Of a stretch of DNA of 64,000 nucleotides, positions 15,054 through 23,576 are shown piece by piece. Source of the DNA: Acidobacteriota bacterium (GTDB taxonomy: Bacteria > Acidobacteriota > Blastocatellia > Pyrinomonadales > Pyrinomonadaceae); NCBI GenBank assembly GCA_018269075.1, contig JAFDVJ010000012.1:249200-313199 (forward strand). Direction: 5' to 3'. The position numbers and the translations under genes are program-made. The stretch's first letter is position 1. Every line of letters begins with the position of its first letter. The notes beneath the pieces were generated by a model. The model did not search any database. It saw only the letters and a list, made by a program, of their open reading frames with translations, and was not told the DNA's origin.

Positions 15054-16964
15054 TTATTCGCCGGGAACGAATCCAGGCGGTATATTCGTCATTCCGCCGA
15101 CGAGCGGCTGCGTGATCGCCGACAGGTAATCGGGCTTCGACGGGTCGCGGACGAGGTGCGGGTAGCGTTCGCCGCCCCGGTAGTTGATCGTGAACGCGTT
15201 TTCGACCGTGCCGTTGGTCGCCGTCAGCTTGATCGGCGCGGTTCCCGTTTTGGTCGCGGCGACCGCCGTCCGGAGCGCGCCGAGCGAAAAGTCCTCGCCG
15301 TTGACCGTCCTGATCGTCATATCCGGCCCGAGCCCCGCCTTGAACGCCGCCATTTCGGGATTGATGTCCAAAATCGTGCCTTCCTCGTTGACGATGATCC
15401 CGATCGAATACATCAGGTTCGCGTAGCTCCCGCTGGTGAAATCGATCTCGCCCTGCGTGTTCGATTTGTCGGTGTAAACGAGCTTCCAGCCGCCGCCGGT
15501 GATTCCGCCCATCGGCGCGTTGTTCTGAACCTTATAGACCCGTTCGATAAAAAACGTCCGCCAATCGTACGGCACGACTTCGTTGAGCGTCCGGACGACT
15601 TCGTCGAAATCGTAAGGCCTGACCATCGGCCCGGTGCTCGGCCCGCCGTGAAATTTCCGCAGAAAATCGTTGAGCGAGAGCCGTCCGCCGCTTTTTTCGC
15701 GGATCAGGACGTCGGCTTCGAGCCAGATCAGCGAGCCCTCGTAGTAATAATCGACGCCGCGCCGCGCGTTGTGCCAGGTGCGCGGGCTCGGATAGGTGAA
15801 CTGGACGGCGCGGGCCGTGTCGACGACCGGCCGCCAGCGCCGGCCCGACTGCGTATCCATCATCGCGACCGTTTCGGCGATCGCCTCGCGAAACATCTCG
15901 TCCGTCCAGAGCCCGGCGCGCGCCGGCAGGACGTGGCCGAGATATTCGGTCAGCCCTTCGTAGACCCAGAGCAGATCGCCGTGCATCGGCTGTTCGAAAT
16001 CCGGCGTCGTCAGCCGGTCGGGACGCCGGTATTTGCCGTTCCACGAATGCGTGTATTCGTGGCCGAGCAGGTCGCCGAGCGCGAGCAGGAGATATTCGTC
16101 GCTGAGACTCTTTTCGCCGACGCCGTCCTCGCTCGATTCGTGATGTTCCAATCCCTCGTCGCCGGCGTAATCGCTCAAGGTCAGCAGAAACTTATAGGAA
16201 TTGTAGTGACGCGCGCCGAACGTCAGGTTCGCCTGCTCGACGAGCTTTTTCCAGCCGGCGAGCGTTTCGGGCTTGTACTTCAAAGCGTCGGCCGATTCGG
16301 CGGCGATGTCCATTTCGGCCGGCGCGTCGCCGCCGCCGAGCGGGATTTTGGCGAAATATTTGCCGATGATCGCCGGCGAATCGACGAACGTCGTCAGATT
16401 GACGGTTTTGAAATCGACCGCGTCTTTCGCTTCCCTTTCGACCGGCAGCGCGGTCGCGAATTTCCAGCCCGCCGGAACGCGCATCGACGCAGTCACGCGG
16501 ACGTCGTCGCTCTTCATCCCGCGCGGGTAGAGAATATAGCGGTTCCACTTGATCCGCGCGAGGTTCGCCGAGGCGATCGTGTAGCCCTGCGAGACGTAAT
16601 CGAACGTCACCTCGACCGTTTTCGCGCCCTCCGGCACGTCGGCCGTAAAGGCGAACATCTCGACGTTGTCGCGCTCCCATTCGACCGGCTTGCCGTCGGC
16701 CGTGACGTGCAGGTTGACGAGATCGTTGAGCGGCCCGGTCGGCGCGTGCTCGCCCGGAATCCATTTCGGGTAAAAGAGCCCGAACTTGCCGGGCACGGCC
16801 GTCATCGTCTGGCGCACGTGAAAGACGTTGCGCGCCGCGTCCGACGCGTCGAGCGCGAGCCTGACGTCGCCCGCGCCCTGCGCGAAGACCGAAACCGCCA
16901 AAACCGCGACCGAAAAGACCGCGAAAAACAGTTTCCGAGCCGTAAATTGTCCGATTTTTTTCAT
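15054..16964 (-). CDS. Secreted M61-family metallopeptidase with PDZ domain
   Basis: 636 residues from the ATG at 16964, which gives a clean signal peptide (KLFFAVFSVAVLAVSVFAQ). An M61 N-terminal beta domain precedes the catalytic domain with the zinc motif HEYTH (H302, E303, H306) in GHEYTHSWNGK and the third ligand in VYEGLTEYLG (about E336). A C-terminal PDZ domain follows (GTILDINPEMAAFKAGLGPD). M61 enzymes are glycyl-type aminopeptidases, some inhibited by bestatin; the substrate here is unknown. GGGAG lies 15 bp before the ATG, rather distant. The gene is monocistronic. Confidence 0.93.
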   Translation of the reverse strand: MKKIGQFTARKLFFAVFSVAVLAVSVFAQGAGDVRLALDASDAARNVFHVRQTMTAVPGKFGLFYPKWIPGEHAPTGPLNDLVNLHVTADGKPVEWERDNVEMFAFTADVPEGAKTVEVTFDYVSQGYTIASANLARIKWNRYILYPRGMKSDDVRVTASMRVPAGWKFATALPVEREAKDAVDFKTVNLTTFVDSPAIIGKYFAKIPLGGGDAPAEMDIAAESADALKYKPETLAGWKKLVEQANLTFGARHYNSYKFLLTLSDYAGDEGLEHHESSEDGVGEKSLSDEYLLLALGDLLGHEYTHSWNGKYRRPDRLTTPDFEQPMHGDLLWVYEGLTEYLGHVLPARAGLWTDEMFREAIAETVAMMDTQSGRRWRPVVDTARAVQFTYPSPRTWHNARRGVDYYYEGSLIWLEADVLIREKSGGRLSLNDFLRKFHGGPSTGPMVRPYDFDEVVRTLNEVVPYDWRTFFIERVYKVQNNAPMGGITGGGWKLVYTDKSNTQGEIDFTSGSYANLMYSIGIIVNEEGTILDINPEMAAFKAGLGPDMTIRTVNGEDFSLGALRTAVAATKTGTAPIKLTATNGTVENAFTINYRGGERYPHLVRDPSKPDYLSAITQPLVGGMTNIPPGFVPGE

Positions 16965-17105
16965 ATATTTGACGAAAACGCTCCCTGAGTTTTTCAGATG
17001 ATAGCAGAATAAGCGGCGGCAGATAAAACCCAATGGCCTTATGTTAAGGAATAAGTTCGGCGCGATAATTGATTCAAGCGGAACAAAAGAATAGGCCGCG
17101 GATGA

Positions 17106-17370
17106 GGGGACTGTAAAACAGATTGCGTAATCGAAGAAAAAAGCGGCGACAGCCGCCCGAGGTCAGTAGCGTCGGCGATAGCCGATGCACCGCTGCATCG
17201 GTATAACTTTCCGGGTAGATTAAAACCCTTGTTGTCGAACGATTTGCCATGCAGGGGCCCGGCCGGCGGACGGTGCATCGGCTGCCGCCGACGCTACTGA
17301 CCTCGGGCGGCTGTCGCCGCTTTTTCGCGTTTCGTCGAGAACGGCTTACACAATTGGTTTTACAGTCCCC
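17106..17370. mobile_element. REP-III palindromic MITE-like element, copy 1 (265 bp)
   Basis: Terminal inverted repeats GGGGACTGTAAAA and TTTTACAGTCCCC bound long subterminal inverted arms (GCGGCGACAGCCGCCCGAGG and its complement nearly 200 bp away) around a core with ACTTTCCGGG. GGATGA flanks both ends (17100-17105 and 17371-17376), a possible target duplication inside a GGATGACGC array. No coding capacity. Confidence 0.82.
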
Positions 17371-17466
17371 GGATGACGCGGATGACGCGGATTTTCACGG
17401 ATTTTTCTTCGGCTTTGTTTTTAGGGAAAAGAAATCCGCGTAAATCCGCCAAATCCGCGTTCGTCC
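17371..17466. repeat. GGATGACGC 9-bp array with opposite arm
   Basis: GGATGACGCGGATGACGCGG, a core, then AATCCGCGTAAATCCGCC. It has the same architecture as the heptamer loci but a 9-bp period. The remaining bases to 17667 include a TATAAT at 17601-17606 without a convincing -35. Confidence 0.8.
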
Positions 17467-17667
17467 GCGTCCTATTAAACTGTTCAAGACATTCAACTTC
17501 GTGCTTACCTTAACGCCATTGGCCCGAGGGCGGAACTCGGAACAAATAAAAACCTTTTCCCCGTGCCCTGCGTAAACAGGCATTAGTTCGATTTTTTCGA
17601 TATAATCTATCAAATTAGACTCCGCCATCCGTCTTCCCGAACCGGACGGATCGCTTTACCGCTACCG

Positions 17668-19875
17668 ATGAACAAAAAAATACTTTCGACTATCGCGTTT
17701 TTATTAATCGCCGGCGCAGCGAGCGTTTTCGCGCAGCAGACCGGCGCGTTGACGGCCGCCGACTATGCCCGCGCCGAGAAGATGCTTGCTTACAATACGA
17801 GTCCGCTGATCGACCGCGGCAGCGTCCGGCCGGTCTGGCTGCCCGACGGCCGTTTCTGGTACGCGGTGATGACCCCGACCGGCCGCGAGTTCGTGGTCAT
17901 CAACCCGGCCGACGGCTCGCGCGTCGCCGACGCCGATCTGCAGAAGCTCGGCATCACGATGACGCCGCCCGCCGGTTTCGGACGCGGCGGGGCCGGCGTT
18001 CCGTCGCCCGACGGCAAGAAGGTCGCCTATATCAAGGACTGGAATCTCTGGGTCCGCGACGTCGCGACGAACAAGGAAACGCAGCTGACGACCGACGGCG
18101 TCGAGAATTTCGGCTACGCGACCGACAACGCCGGCTGGACGCACAGCGACCGCGCGATCCTGCTCTGGTCGCCCGATTCGAAAAAGATCGCGACCTTTCA
18201 GCAGGACCAGCGCAACGTCAGCGAGATGTATCTCGTCTCGACCAACGTCGGCGCGCCGAAGCTCGAAAAATGGAAATACCCGCTCCCGCAGGACAAGGAG
18301 ATCATCAAGATCCACCGCGTCGTGATCGACGTCGAGGCGGCGAAGGTCGTCCGCTTTAAAATGGACCCGGACGATCACCGCTCGACGCTCTGCGACGATA
18401 TTTCCTGCGGCGGCGAGTTTACCGACGTCGAATGGAGCGCGGACGCGTCGAAAGTGGCCTTCGTATCGAGCTCGCGCGACCATAAATCGGCGAAATTCCG
18501 CGTCGCCGACGCCGCGACCGGCGAGGTCCGCGACGTTTACGAAGAAAAAGTCGCGACGCAGTACGAGTCCGGTCAGGGCGAGGTCAACTGGCGCTATCTT
18601 CCGGAAAAGAACGAGTTCATCTGGTATTCGGAACGCGACGACTGGGGTCATCTCTATCTCTACGATCTCGCCACCGGCAAGGTCAAGAACCAGATCACCA
18701 AAGGAAATTTCGTCGTCACGCGGATCGTCAGCGTCGACGCCGCGAACCGGACGATCTTTTTCGAGGCGAACGGCCGCGAGGCGGGCGAGGATCCGTATTT
18801 CAGCCATTTCTACCGCGTCGACTTCGACGGCAACAATCTTAAGCTGCTGACGCCCGAATCGGGCAACCATCAGGTCACGCTTTCGCCCGACAACAAATAT
18901 TTCGTCGACAATTACTCGAAACCGGACGTCCCGCCCGTTTCGGTGCTTCGCGATATGACCGGCAAACAGATCGCCGAGCTCGAAAAGACCGACGTTTCCC
19001 GGCTCAAGGCGGCCGGCTGGAAACCGCCGACGCCGATCACCGTCAAATCGCGCGACGGGAAATGGGACCTCTACGGTCTGATGTTCACGCCGACCAATCT
19101 CGACAAGAACAAAAAATATCCGGTCGTCAACTATATCTATCCCGGCCCGCAGGGCGGCGGCGTCGGCCCGCGTTTCTTCGCGGCGTCCCGCAACGATAAT
19201 CAGGCTTTGGCCGAATTGGGCTTCGTCGTCGTCGTCATCGACGGCACCTGCAATCCCGACCGCTCGAAGTCCTTTCACGACGCCTGCTACGGAAATATGG
19301 CCGACAACACGCTCGAAGACCAGATCGCCGGCCTCAAGCAGCTGGCCGCCAAATACCCGTATCTCGACCTCGACCGCGTCGGCGTCTGGGGCCATTCCGG
19401 CGGCGGTTTCGCGACCGCGGCGGCGATGTTCCGGTTCCCCGATTTCTACAAGGTCGGGATCGCCGAATCGGGCAACCACGACAACCGCAATTACGAGGAC
19501 GACTGGGGCGAGCGCTACATCGGACTGATGGCGGGCGACAACTACGAAAAGCAGGCGAACCAGGTTTACGCCAAAAACCTCAAGGGCAAGCTCCTGCTGA
19601 TCCACGGCAATATGGACAACAACGTTCCGCCGTACAACACGTATCTCGTCGTCAACGAGCTGATCAAGGCGAACCGGGATTTCGATCTGATCATCATTCC
19701 GAACGCCCGCCACGGCTACGGGCAGGACGCGCTGAACGGTTCCGCGCCGGGGACCAGCTATTACATTATGCGCCGCCGCTGGGACTATTTCGTCAAAAAC
19801 CTTCTCGGAATGGATCCGCCGAAGGAATACGAGCTCAAACCGAAACCGGACCCGCGGCTGAACCCGACCAAATGA
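17668..19875 (+). CDS. Secreted S9 dipeptidyl-peptidase-IV-like serine peptidase
   Basis: 735 residues. Signal peptide (ILSTIAFLLIAGAASVFAQ), an eight-bladed DPP-IV N-terminal propeller, then an alpha/beta-hydrolase domain. The catalytic triad is S577 in WGHSGGGFA, D650 in HGNMDNNVPP and H682 in NARHGYG. The WYSERDDWGHLYLYD and DPYFSHFYRVDFDG motifs and the order of domains match S9B/DPP-IV relatives that remove N-terminal dipeptides. It is probably periplasmic and part of peptide scavenging together with the M61 peptidase upstream. The gene is intact. A GGATTTC array starts 5 bp after the stop. Confidence 0.95.
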   Translation: MNKKILSTIAFLLIAGAASVFAQQTGALTAADYARAEKMLAYNTSPLIDRGSVRPVWLPDGRFWYAVMTPTGREFVVINPADGSRVADADLQKLGITMTPPAGFGRGGAGVPSPDGKKVAYIKDWNLWVRDVATNKETQLTTDGVENFGYATDNAGWTHSDRAILLWSPDSKKIATFQQDQRNVSEMYLVSTNVGAPKLEKWKYPLPQDKEIIKIHRVVIDVEAAKVVRFKMDPDDHRSTLCDDISCGGEFTDVEWSADASKVAFVSSSRDHKSAKFRVADAATGEVRDVYEEKVATQYESGQGEVNWRYLPEKNEFIWYSERDDWGHLYLYDLATGKVKNQITKGNFVVTRIVSVDAANRTIFFEANGREAGEDPYFSHFYRVDFDGNNLKLLTPESGNHQVTLSPDNKYFVDNYSKPDVPPVSVLRDMTGKQIAELEKTDVSRLKAAGWKPPTPITVKSRDGKWDLYGLMFTPTNLDKNKKYPVVNYIYPGPQGGGVGPRFFAASRNDNQALAELGFVVVVIDGTCNPDRSKSFHDACYGNMADNTLEDQIAGLKQLAAKYPYLDLDRVGVWGHSGGGFATAAAMFRFPDFYKVGIAESGNHDNRNYEDDWGERYIGLMAGDNYEKQANQVYAKNLKGKLLLIHGNMDNNVPPYNTYLVVNELIKANRDFDLIIIPNARHGYGQDALNGSAPGTSYYIMRRRWDYFVKNLLGMDPPKEYELKPKPDPRLNPTK

Positions 19876-19880
19876 GTCGA

Positions 19881-20046
19881 TTTCGGATTTCGGATTTCGG
19901 ATTTCGGATTGGTTTGATTGGCGCGGGATTCGAAGCTCGATGAATCGAAAAGACTTTCGGAATAGATGAGAGATGAAAGATTATAGATGAGAGATCGATT
20001 CCGAAACCGATCTGTCATCTTTCATCTATCATCTTTCATCTATTCC
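19881..20046. repeat. GGATTTC array followed by inverted ATCTATC heptamer arrays
   Basis: GGATTTC units (19881-19908), then ATGAGAG/ATGAAAG units (about 19963-19996), a 30-bp core containing ATTCCGAAAC, and ATCTTTC/ATCTATC units to about 20046. Confidence 0.87.
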
Positions 20047-20104
20047 GGAGTTTTTTTTCGAAACCGGACCGGCCGGGGAAACGATCGCACCGGAAGCGGC
20101 AAAA

Positions 20105-20155
20105 CACGAAAATGCGCCGAAGAGTTTTCTTCGGCGCATTTTCGTGTTTTTTTTT
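20105..20155 (+). terminator. Very strong intrinsic terminator-like hairpin
   Basis: A perfect 19-bp stem (5' arm ends GCGCCGAAGA) with a GTTT loop and a run of nine T. It is 230 bp beyond the S9 peptidase stop and runs into an AAAACACTA-type repeat (20150-20180). It could also serve in reverse. Confidence 0.75.
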
Positions 20156-20239
20156 AGTGTTTTTAGTGTGTTTCGTGGATCGTTTTTTTCGTTTCCCCGA
20201 CGGAAACGCCGCGATTAATCGAGTAAACCGCCGCGACCG

Positions 20240-20491
20240 TTTCGTCACCGGCCGGTCCGGTTTCGGGAATGAATATTTCCGCTTCGTCACCCAACGGTCC
20301 GGTCTCGTCACCCAACGGTCCGGTCTCGTCACCCAACGGTCCGGTCTCGGGAATGAGCGGTCCGGTTTCGTCACCGCGCGGTCCGGTTTGCGGACCGGCC
20401 GGTGACAACACGGAACCGGGTTGTCCCGTCGATAAAACCGTCGGTGACCGAACCGGACCGGGCGGTTCCGTTTCGTCACCGGCCGGTCCGG
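20240..20491. repeat. 21-bp minisatellite, twelve units
   Basis: Exactly 252 bp made of twelve 21-bp units. Three central units are identical (TCTCGTCACCCAACGG plus TCCGG); others read TTTCGTCACCGGCC or TTTCGGGAATG variants. Frames are open on both strands but none has a supported start or a known family, so I annotate no protein. Confidence 0.88.
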
Positions 20492-20513
20492 TCGAAGATC
20501 GAAGCCCGCCGGA

Positions 20514-21125
20514 CTATTTCAATTTGCTTTGAACGTCCGCCGGCAGATAAACGCGCGTCACGAAATCGGTTTTGGAATAGTCGAGATGACATTCGCGGCA
20601 GTTTTCGAGCTGTCCGCGGGCGGTGATCTTCGTGCCCGTGCCGTCGACGGTCATAAATTCCCAGTCGCCGACTTCCGGGTTGAATCCCTTGTCGCGTTTG
20701 ATCATCACGGTCAAAAGTTCGGGCGTCGTGCTGTCGGCCGCCGGGAGCTTTTCCTTGACGATCACGGTGCCGGCCGGAAACTGCGGGCTTTTTTTCGTGA
20801 GCATCTCGGTTTTGCCGGTGTCGTTGACGTAAACGTTGATGAATTTGTCCTTGTGCGGGTCTTTCGCGTCGCGGTCGAGCTGTGACTGCGTCGGCGAAGC
20901 GCACATCACGGCGACCTTCGAGGCCATATACTGCGGCTTATCGTTGACCTTCGTCCAGTTTTTATAACCGGCGACCTCGCGCGCGTCGGCCAGAGTCTTT
21001 TCCGGCGTCGGTTCCGGCCGCCTCGTCTGCGTTTCCGACCGCTGCGCGAACAGAAAACCGAACCCGGCGACCGCCAGCACGAACACGGCGACCGCCGCGA
21101 TCTTGATCAAGTTCAATCGTTTCAT
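20514..21125 (-). CDS. Cytochrome P460-family haem protein
   Basis: 203 residues. An N-terminal signal or anchor (IAAVAVFVLAVAGFGFLFA) is followed by a cytochrome P460 domain: GYKNWTKVNDKP near the start, VMIKRDKGFNPEVGDWEF in the middle and the single c-type haem motif CRECH (C176, C179, H180) close to the C-terminus, where P460 proteins carry it. P460 enzymes oxidise hydroxylamine or related nitrogen species, but many relatives are uncharacterised; no crosslinking residue can be judged here. GGGGAG precedes the ATG. No ammonia-oxidation genes are nearby. Confidence 0.9.
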   Translation of the reverse strand: MKRLNLIKIAAVAVFVLAVAGFGFLFAQRSETQTRRPEPTPEKTLADAREVAGYKNWTKVNDKPQYMASKVAVMCASPTQSQLDRDAKDPHKDKFINVYVNDTGKTEMLTKKSPQFPAGTVIVKEKLPAADSTTPELLTVMIKRDKGFNPEVGDWEFMTVDGTGTKITARGQLENCRECHLDYSKTDFVTRVYLPADVQSKLK

Positions 21126-21417
21126 AATTTATCTCCCCGCCCGAAAGATGCCGGCCGGTTCTCGCCGGTTGCTTTTGTTTTGAAAACTCCGGGGCGGAAA
21201 TTTTTCAATTATCAAATCTCAATTATCAATTAATTTAAGAGGTTATGAATCGTTTCGTCACCCCTGATTTTAATTGAAAATTGATACTTGATAATTTTCT
21301 TTTGAAGTTTTCGATCGAAAGGAAGAAAAACTATCCACGAAAAACACGAAAGAGCACTAAACAAAACCCTTTCTCGTGTTCTTGGTGGTTTTGGCGGCTA
21401 ATCCGGCCGCGCCGGGA
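21126..21417. other. Gene-free stretch with AAAACACTA-type repeat
   Basis: AT-rich upstream region of the P460 gene with TCAATTATCAAATC-type short repeats (21210-21300), then an AAAACACGAAAGAGCACTAA arm and its partner (about 21331-21400). No gene. Confidence 0.6.
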
Positions 21418-21858
21418 TCAGTTCTTTTCGTTCAATTCCTTTGTTTCGGCTTCCGATTCGTCGAAGAGCGAGCTGACCGGCGTGTGGACGGGCGGCAGGT
21501 TTTCGCGGCGGGCGGCGATGGCCTTGTTGACGAGCTCGACGGCTTCGCGGGCGATCTCGAAATCGTCGCGGCGGAGCTTTAACGCGATCTTGCCCTCGTG
21601 GCTCGGCAGCTCGCTCAGCCGCTGGAGGCTTTTCAGACGAAGCTCGATCTTCGCGCCGAATTTCAGAAAGCCTTTGCGAAACCGGCAGTCGAGCAATTCG
21701 TCGAGCGCGATCCGGTTTTCCTTGACGCCGCTCTTGATCAGGCCGAGAAACTTCGACTCGAACTCGAGCACGACGCCGGCCGGCGAAAATTTGCCGATTC
21801 CCTCGATCTGCGAAAACCCGGTCTCGGTCTTAAATGGCACGGTGATGAAACTTTGCAT
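21418..21858 (-). CDS. Hypothetical protein
   Basis: 146 residues; I do not recognise the family. The N-terminal half is strand-rich (MQSFITVPFKTETGFSQIEGIG, then PAGVVLEFESKFLG), the C-terminal third is helical and charged (DDFEIAREAVELVNKAIAARR) with an acidic tail. No signal peptide or membrane segment. It lies downstream of the TPR gene on the same strand, but a composite repeat of about 115 bp separates them and abuts this gene's start, leaving no ribosome binding site. The absence of stops and the codon use argue that it is real. Confidence 0.65.
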   Translation of the reverse strand: MQSFITVPFKTETGFSQIEGIGKFSPAGVVLEFESKFLGLIKSGVKENRIALDELLDCRFRKGFLKFGAKIELRLKSLQRLSELPSHEGKIALKLRRDDFEIAREAVELVNKAIAARRENLPPVHTPVSSLFDESEAETKELNEKN

Positions 21859-21865
21859 AACAAAA

Positions 21866-21980
21866 GAGTGGAGAGTCGAGAGTCGAGAGTCGAGAGTCGA
21901 AGGTAAAAGGTAAAAGGTAAAAAGTAAAACTTAGAAATCAACACCTCGGACTCTCGACTCTCGACTCTCGACTCTCGACT
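21866..21980. repeat. Composite GAGAGTC + AAAAGGT element
   Basis: GAGAGTC units, then AAAAGGT units, a core AAAACTTAGAAATCAACACC, then CTCTCGA units ending 4 bp from the TPR gene stop. Same layout as 59710-59832. Confidence 0.9.
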
Positions 21981-21983
21981 GCT

Positions 21984-22556
21984 TTAAAAATTGCTCGACG
22001 GATTCAATATTTCGAGCTTTTTGCGACAGCGGTCGATGCTTTCCCTGTATTTGTCGAGCTTGCCGCCGTCGAGCGTGACGATCGCCGCGTCCTGATAATA
22101 TTTGATGGCCTGCTGGAGATTGCCCGACAGCTCGTACATTATGCCGTATTCGTTGGCGATCGTGTCTTTGGCGATTCCGGGAACCTGCGACGCGCGGTCG
22201 AGGTGTTCCTTTAATTCGTCGAAGCGGCCCTGACTCGACAGAAAATAGGCGTAATTCAGATACGGCGCGGTGTAATACGGCGCGTACTGGATCGCCGCGC
22301 GGTAATATTCCTCGGCCCGCGGCGTGTTCTTGTATTTCGTTTCGTAAACCCAGCCGAGATGGTTGTAGGCCTTGCCGAACCGCGGGTTGCGCTTGAGGAT
22401 CTGGGTCAGCTTATCGACCGCTTCGATCACGACGCCGTCGTTCAAGAGCCGGTCGGCCTGCGCGAAAAGCTCTTCGCATTCCATCTCGGCCCGGTCGGGC
22501 AGCAGATCGCCGAACGGGTCCTGGTTATTAAAACTGCTCTGTCCGTTAAAATCCAT
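21984..22556 (-). CDS. TPR-repeat protein
   Basis: 190 residues from the ATG at 22556, chosen because GGAAGGAGC lies 7 bp upstream; a longer frame would start inside a GGAAGTTTG repeat. Consecutive helical pairs (AEMECEELFAQADRLLNDG, AVDKLTQILKRNPRFGKAYNH, AEEYYRAAIQYAPYYTAPYL, AIKYYQDAAIV) are tetratricopeptide-like repeats, a protein-binding scaffold. No signal peptide, so it is probably cytoplasmic. Its partner is unknown. Confidence 0.85.
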   Translation of the reverse strand: MDFNGQSSFNNQDPFGDLLPDRAEMECEELFAQADRLLNDGVVIEAVDKLTQILKRNPRFGKAYNHLGWVYETKYKNTPRAEEYYRAAIQYAPYYTAPYLNYAYFLSSQGRFDELKEHLDRASQVPGIAKDTIANEYGIMYELSGNLQQAIKYYQDAAIVTLDGGKLDKYRESIDRCRKKLEILNPSSNF

Positions 22557-22564
22557 AAATTCTG

Positions 22565-22783
22565 CTCCTTCCGGAAGTTTGGGAAGTTTTGGAAGCAAAG
22601 GTACAATCGGCTGTCAGCCGGTTGACAGGCGACAGCCTGTAATTAGGCTTCCCCCCCCGCGCAGCCCCGCGACAGACTAACAGTCCGTCGTACATCAAGG
22701 GAAGTTCGGAAGCAGACAATCCGCTTCCCCAACTTCCCCAACTTCCAAAACTTCCAAAACTTCCAAAACTTCCTGAACTTCCC
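22565..22783. repeat. GGAAGTTTT arrays around a REP-IV palindrome
   Basis: GGAAGTTTGGGAAG units (22572-22598), then GGCTGTCAGCCGGTTGACAG (about 22610-22630) of the REP-IV family, then CTTCCAAAA units (22725-22775) ending at the stop of the gene at 22790. Confidence 0.83.
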
Positions 22784-22789
22784 CGACTG

Positions 22790-23305
22790 TCAAAGGTCTC
22801 CGGCGCGCGTTTCGGCGCCGTCGTCGGTCTTTTTCTCGGTGATCTTGGCTTCCTTTTCCTTGACGCTGACGAAGTTGAACACGGTCAGCGCGAGCGCCAC
22901 GAGCGAGATCGCCGTGCCGTAGTAAAGAACCTCGACCGCGTTTTCATACTTCAGGATCTTCTGCACGAATTTTACCGCCATCACGGGAATTATGACAAAG
23001 GTAAACTTGGCCTTGAGCTCGGTCAGATCCTTGACGAACATCCAGTCGGGCACGTTGAGCTGTCCGATGAAGAGCTCGTAGAGCGCGATCGCGATGACGA
23101 TCAGCGCGGTCGCGATCAGAAAGCTGTCGAGCGCCTCGAACAGAATATACAGCGTCGGCCCGGCGTCGTCGGAATGCGTAAAGACCGTCTGCAGCAGTTT
23201 GACCGTCTTGACCGCGCCGAGATAGAGCGAAGCGACCGCCCCGCCGAGCATTCCGAAGACGCCGACGACCGGCAGATACCGCGATTTTTCGATCAGCCAT
23301 TTCAT
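22790..23305 (-). CDS. YqhA/UPF0114-family membrane protein
   Basis: 171 residues with three or four membrane helices: YLPVVGVFGMLGGAVASLYLG, FLIATALIVIAIALYELFIG, FTFVIIPVMAVKFVQKIL and LYYGTAISLVALALTVFNFV. The first helix followed by a long loop and the LYELFIGQL segment match the UPF0114/YqhA family, whose function is not known. A charged C-terminal tail (KEKEAKITEKKTDDG) follows. An alternative start four codons upstream in another frame is not supported. Repeat arrays border both ends. Confidence 0.8.
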   Translation of the reverse strand: MKWLIEKSRYLPVVGVFGMLGGAVASLYLGAVKTVKLLQTVFTHSDDAGPTLYILFEALDSFLIATALIVIAIALYELFIGQLNVPDWMFVKDLTELKAKFTFVIIPVMAVKFVQKILKYENAVEVLYYGTAISLVALALTVFNFVSVKEKEAKITEKKTDDGAETRAGDL

Positions 23306-23319
23306 AATTCAAAGAAAGT

Positions 23320-23461
23320 TCCGAGTCTTAAGTCTTGAGTCCTGAGTCGATTCAACATCGCGAAAATAAACGGCAAGCCCGGCAGTCTTCGAATGCGGCG
23401 GCCGCGAAAAATACGCGCCGGCCGACGGGGACTCAAGACTTAAGACTCAGGACTCAAGACA
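23320..23461. repeat. Inverted GAGTCTT arrays with 80-bp core
   Basis: GAGTCTTAAGTCTTGAGTCC arm, a core with GCGGCGGCCGCG, then ACTCAAGACTTAAGACTCAG arm. Confidence 0.88.
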
Positions 23462-23576
23462 AATTTCACGCTCCGAAAACGTCACTAACCCCATTTTCCG
23501 ATGCAGATAAATTTACCACAACCGAAAATTTTTTCATAGATTCGCGGCCGGCGGTGTTTTATAATTAGGTGCGCCG

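Noticed and set aside
17395..17628. 77-residue minus-strand ORF
   Set aside because: Its C-terminal half translates the GGATGACGC-type repeat, and no family is recognisable.
17704..19713. A 669-codon open frame antisense to the S9 peptidase, and similar long antisense frames at 2597-3838, 5152-6804, 10742-12610, 46038-47780 and 56756-58207
   Set aside because: They are GC-rich shadows of well-identified genes, with Arg/Asp/Val-rich compositions, no domains and no ribosome binding sites.
20240..20491. CRISPR array
   Set aside because: The 21-bp units are contiguous with no unique spacers, and no cas genes are present. The heptamer arrays likewise have no spacers.
20112..20532. Repeat-peptide genes on either strand of the minisatellite
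   Set aside because: Several overlapping frames are open only because the period is a multiple of three; none has a signal, a ribosome binding site or a recognisable fold.
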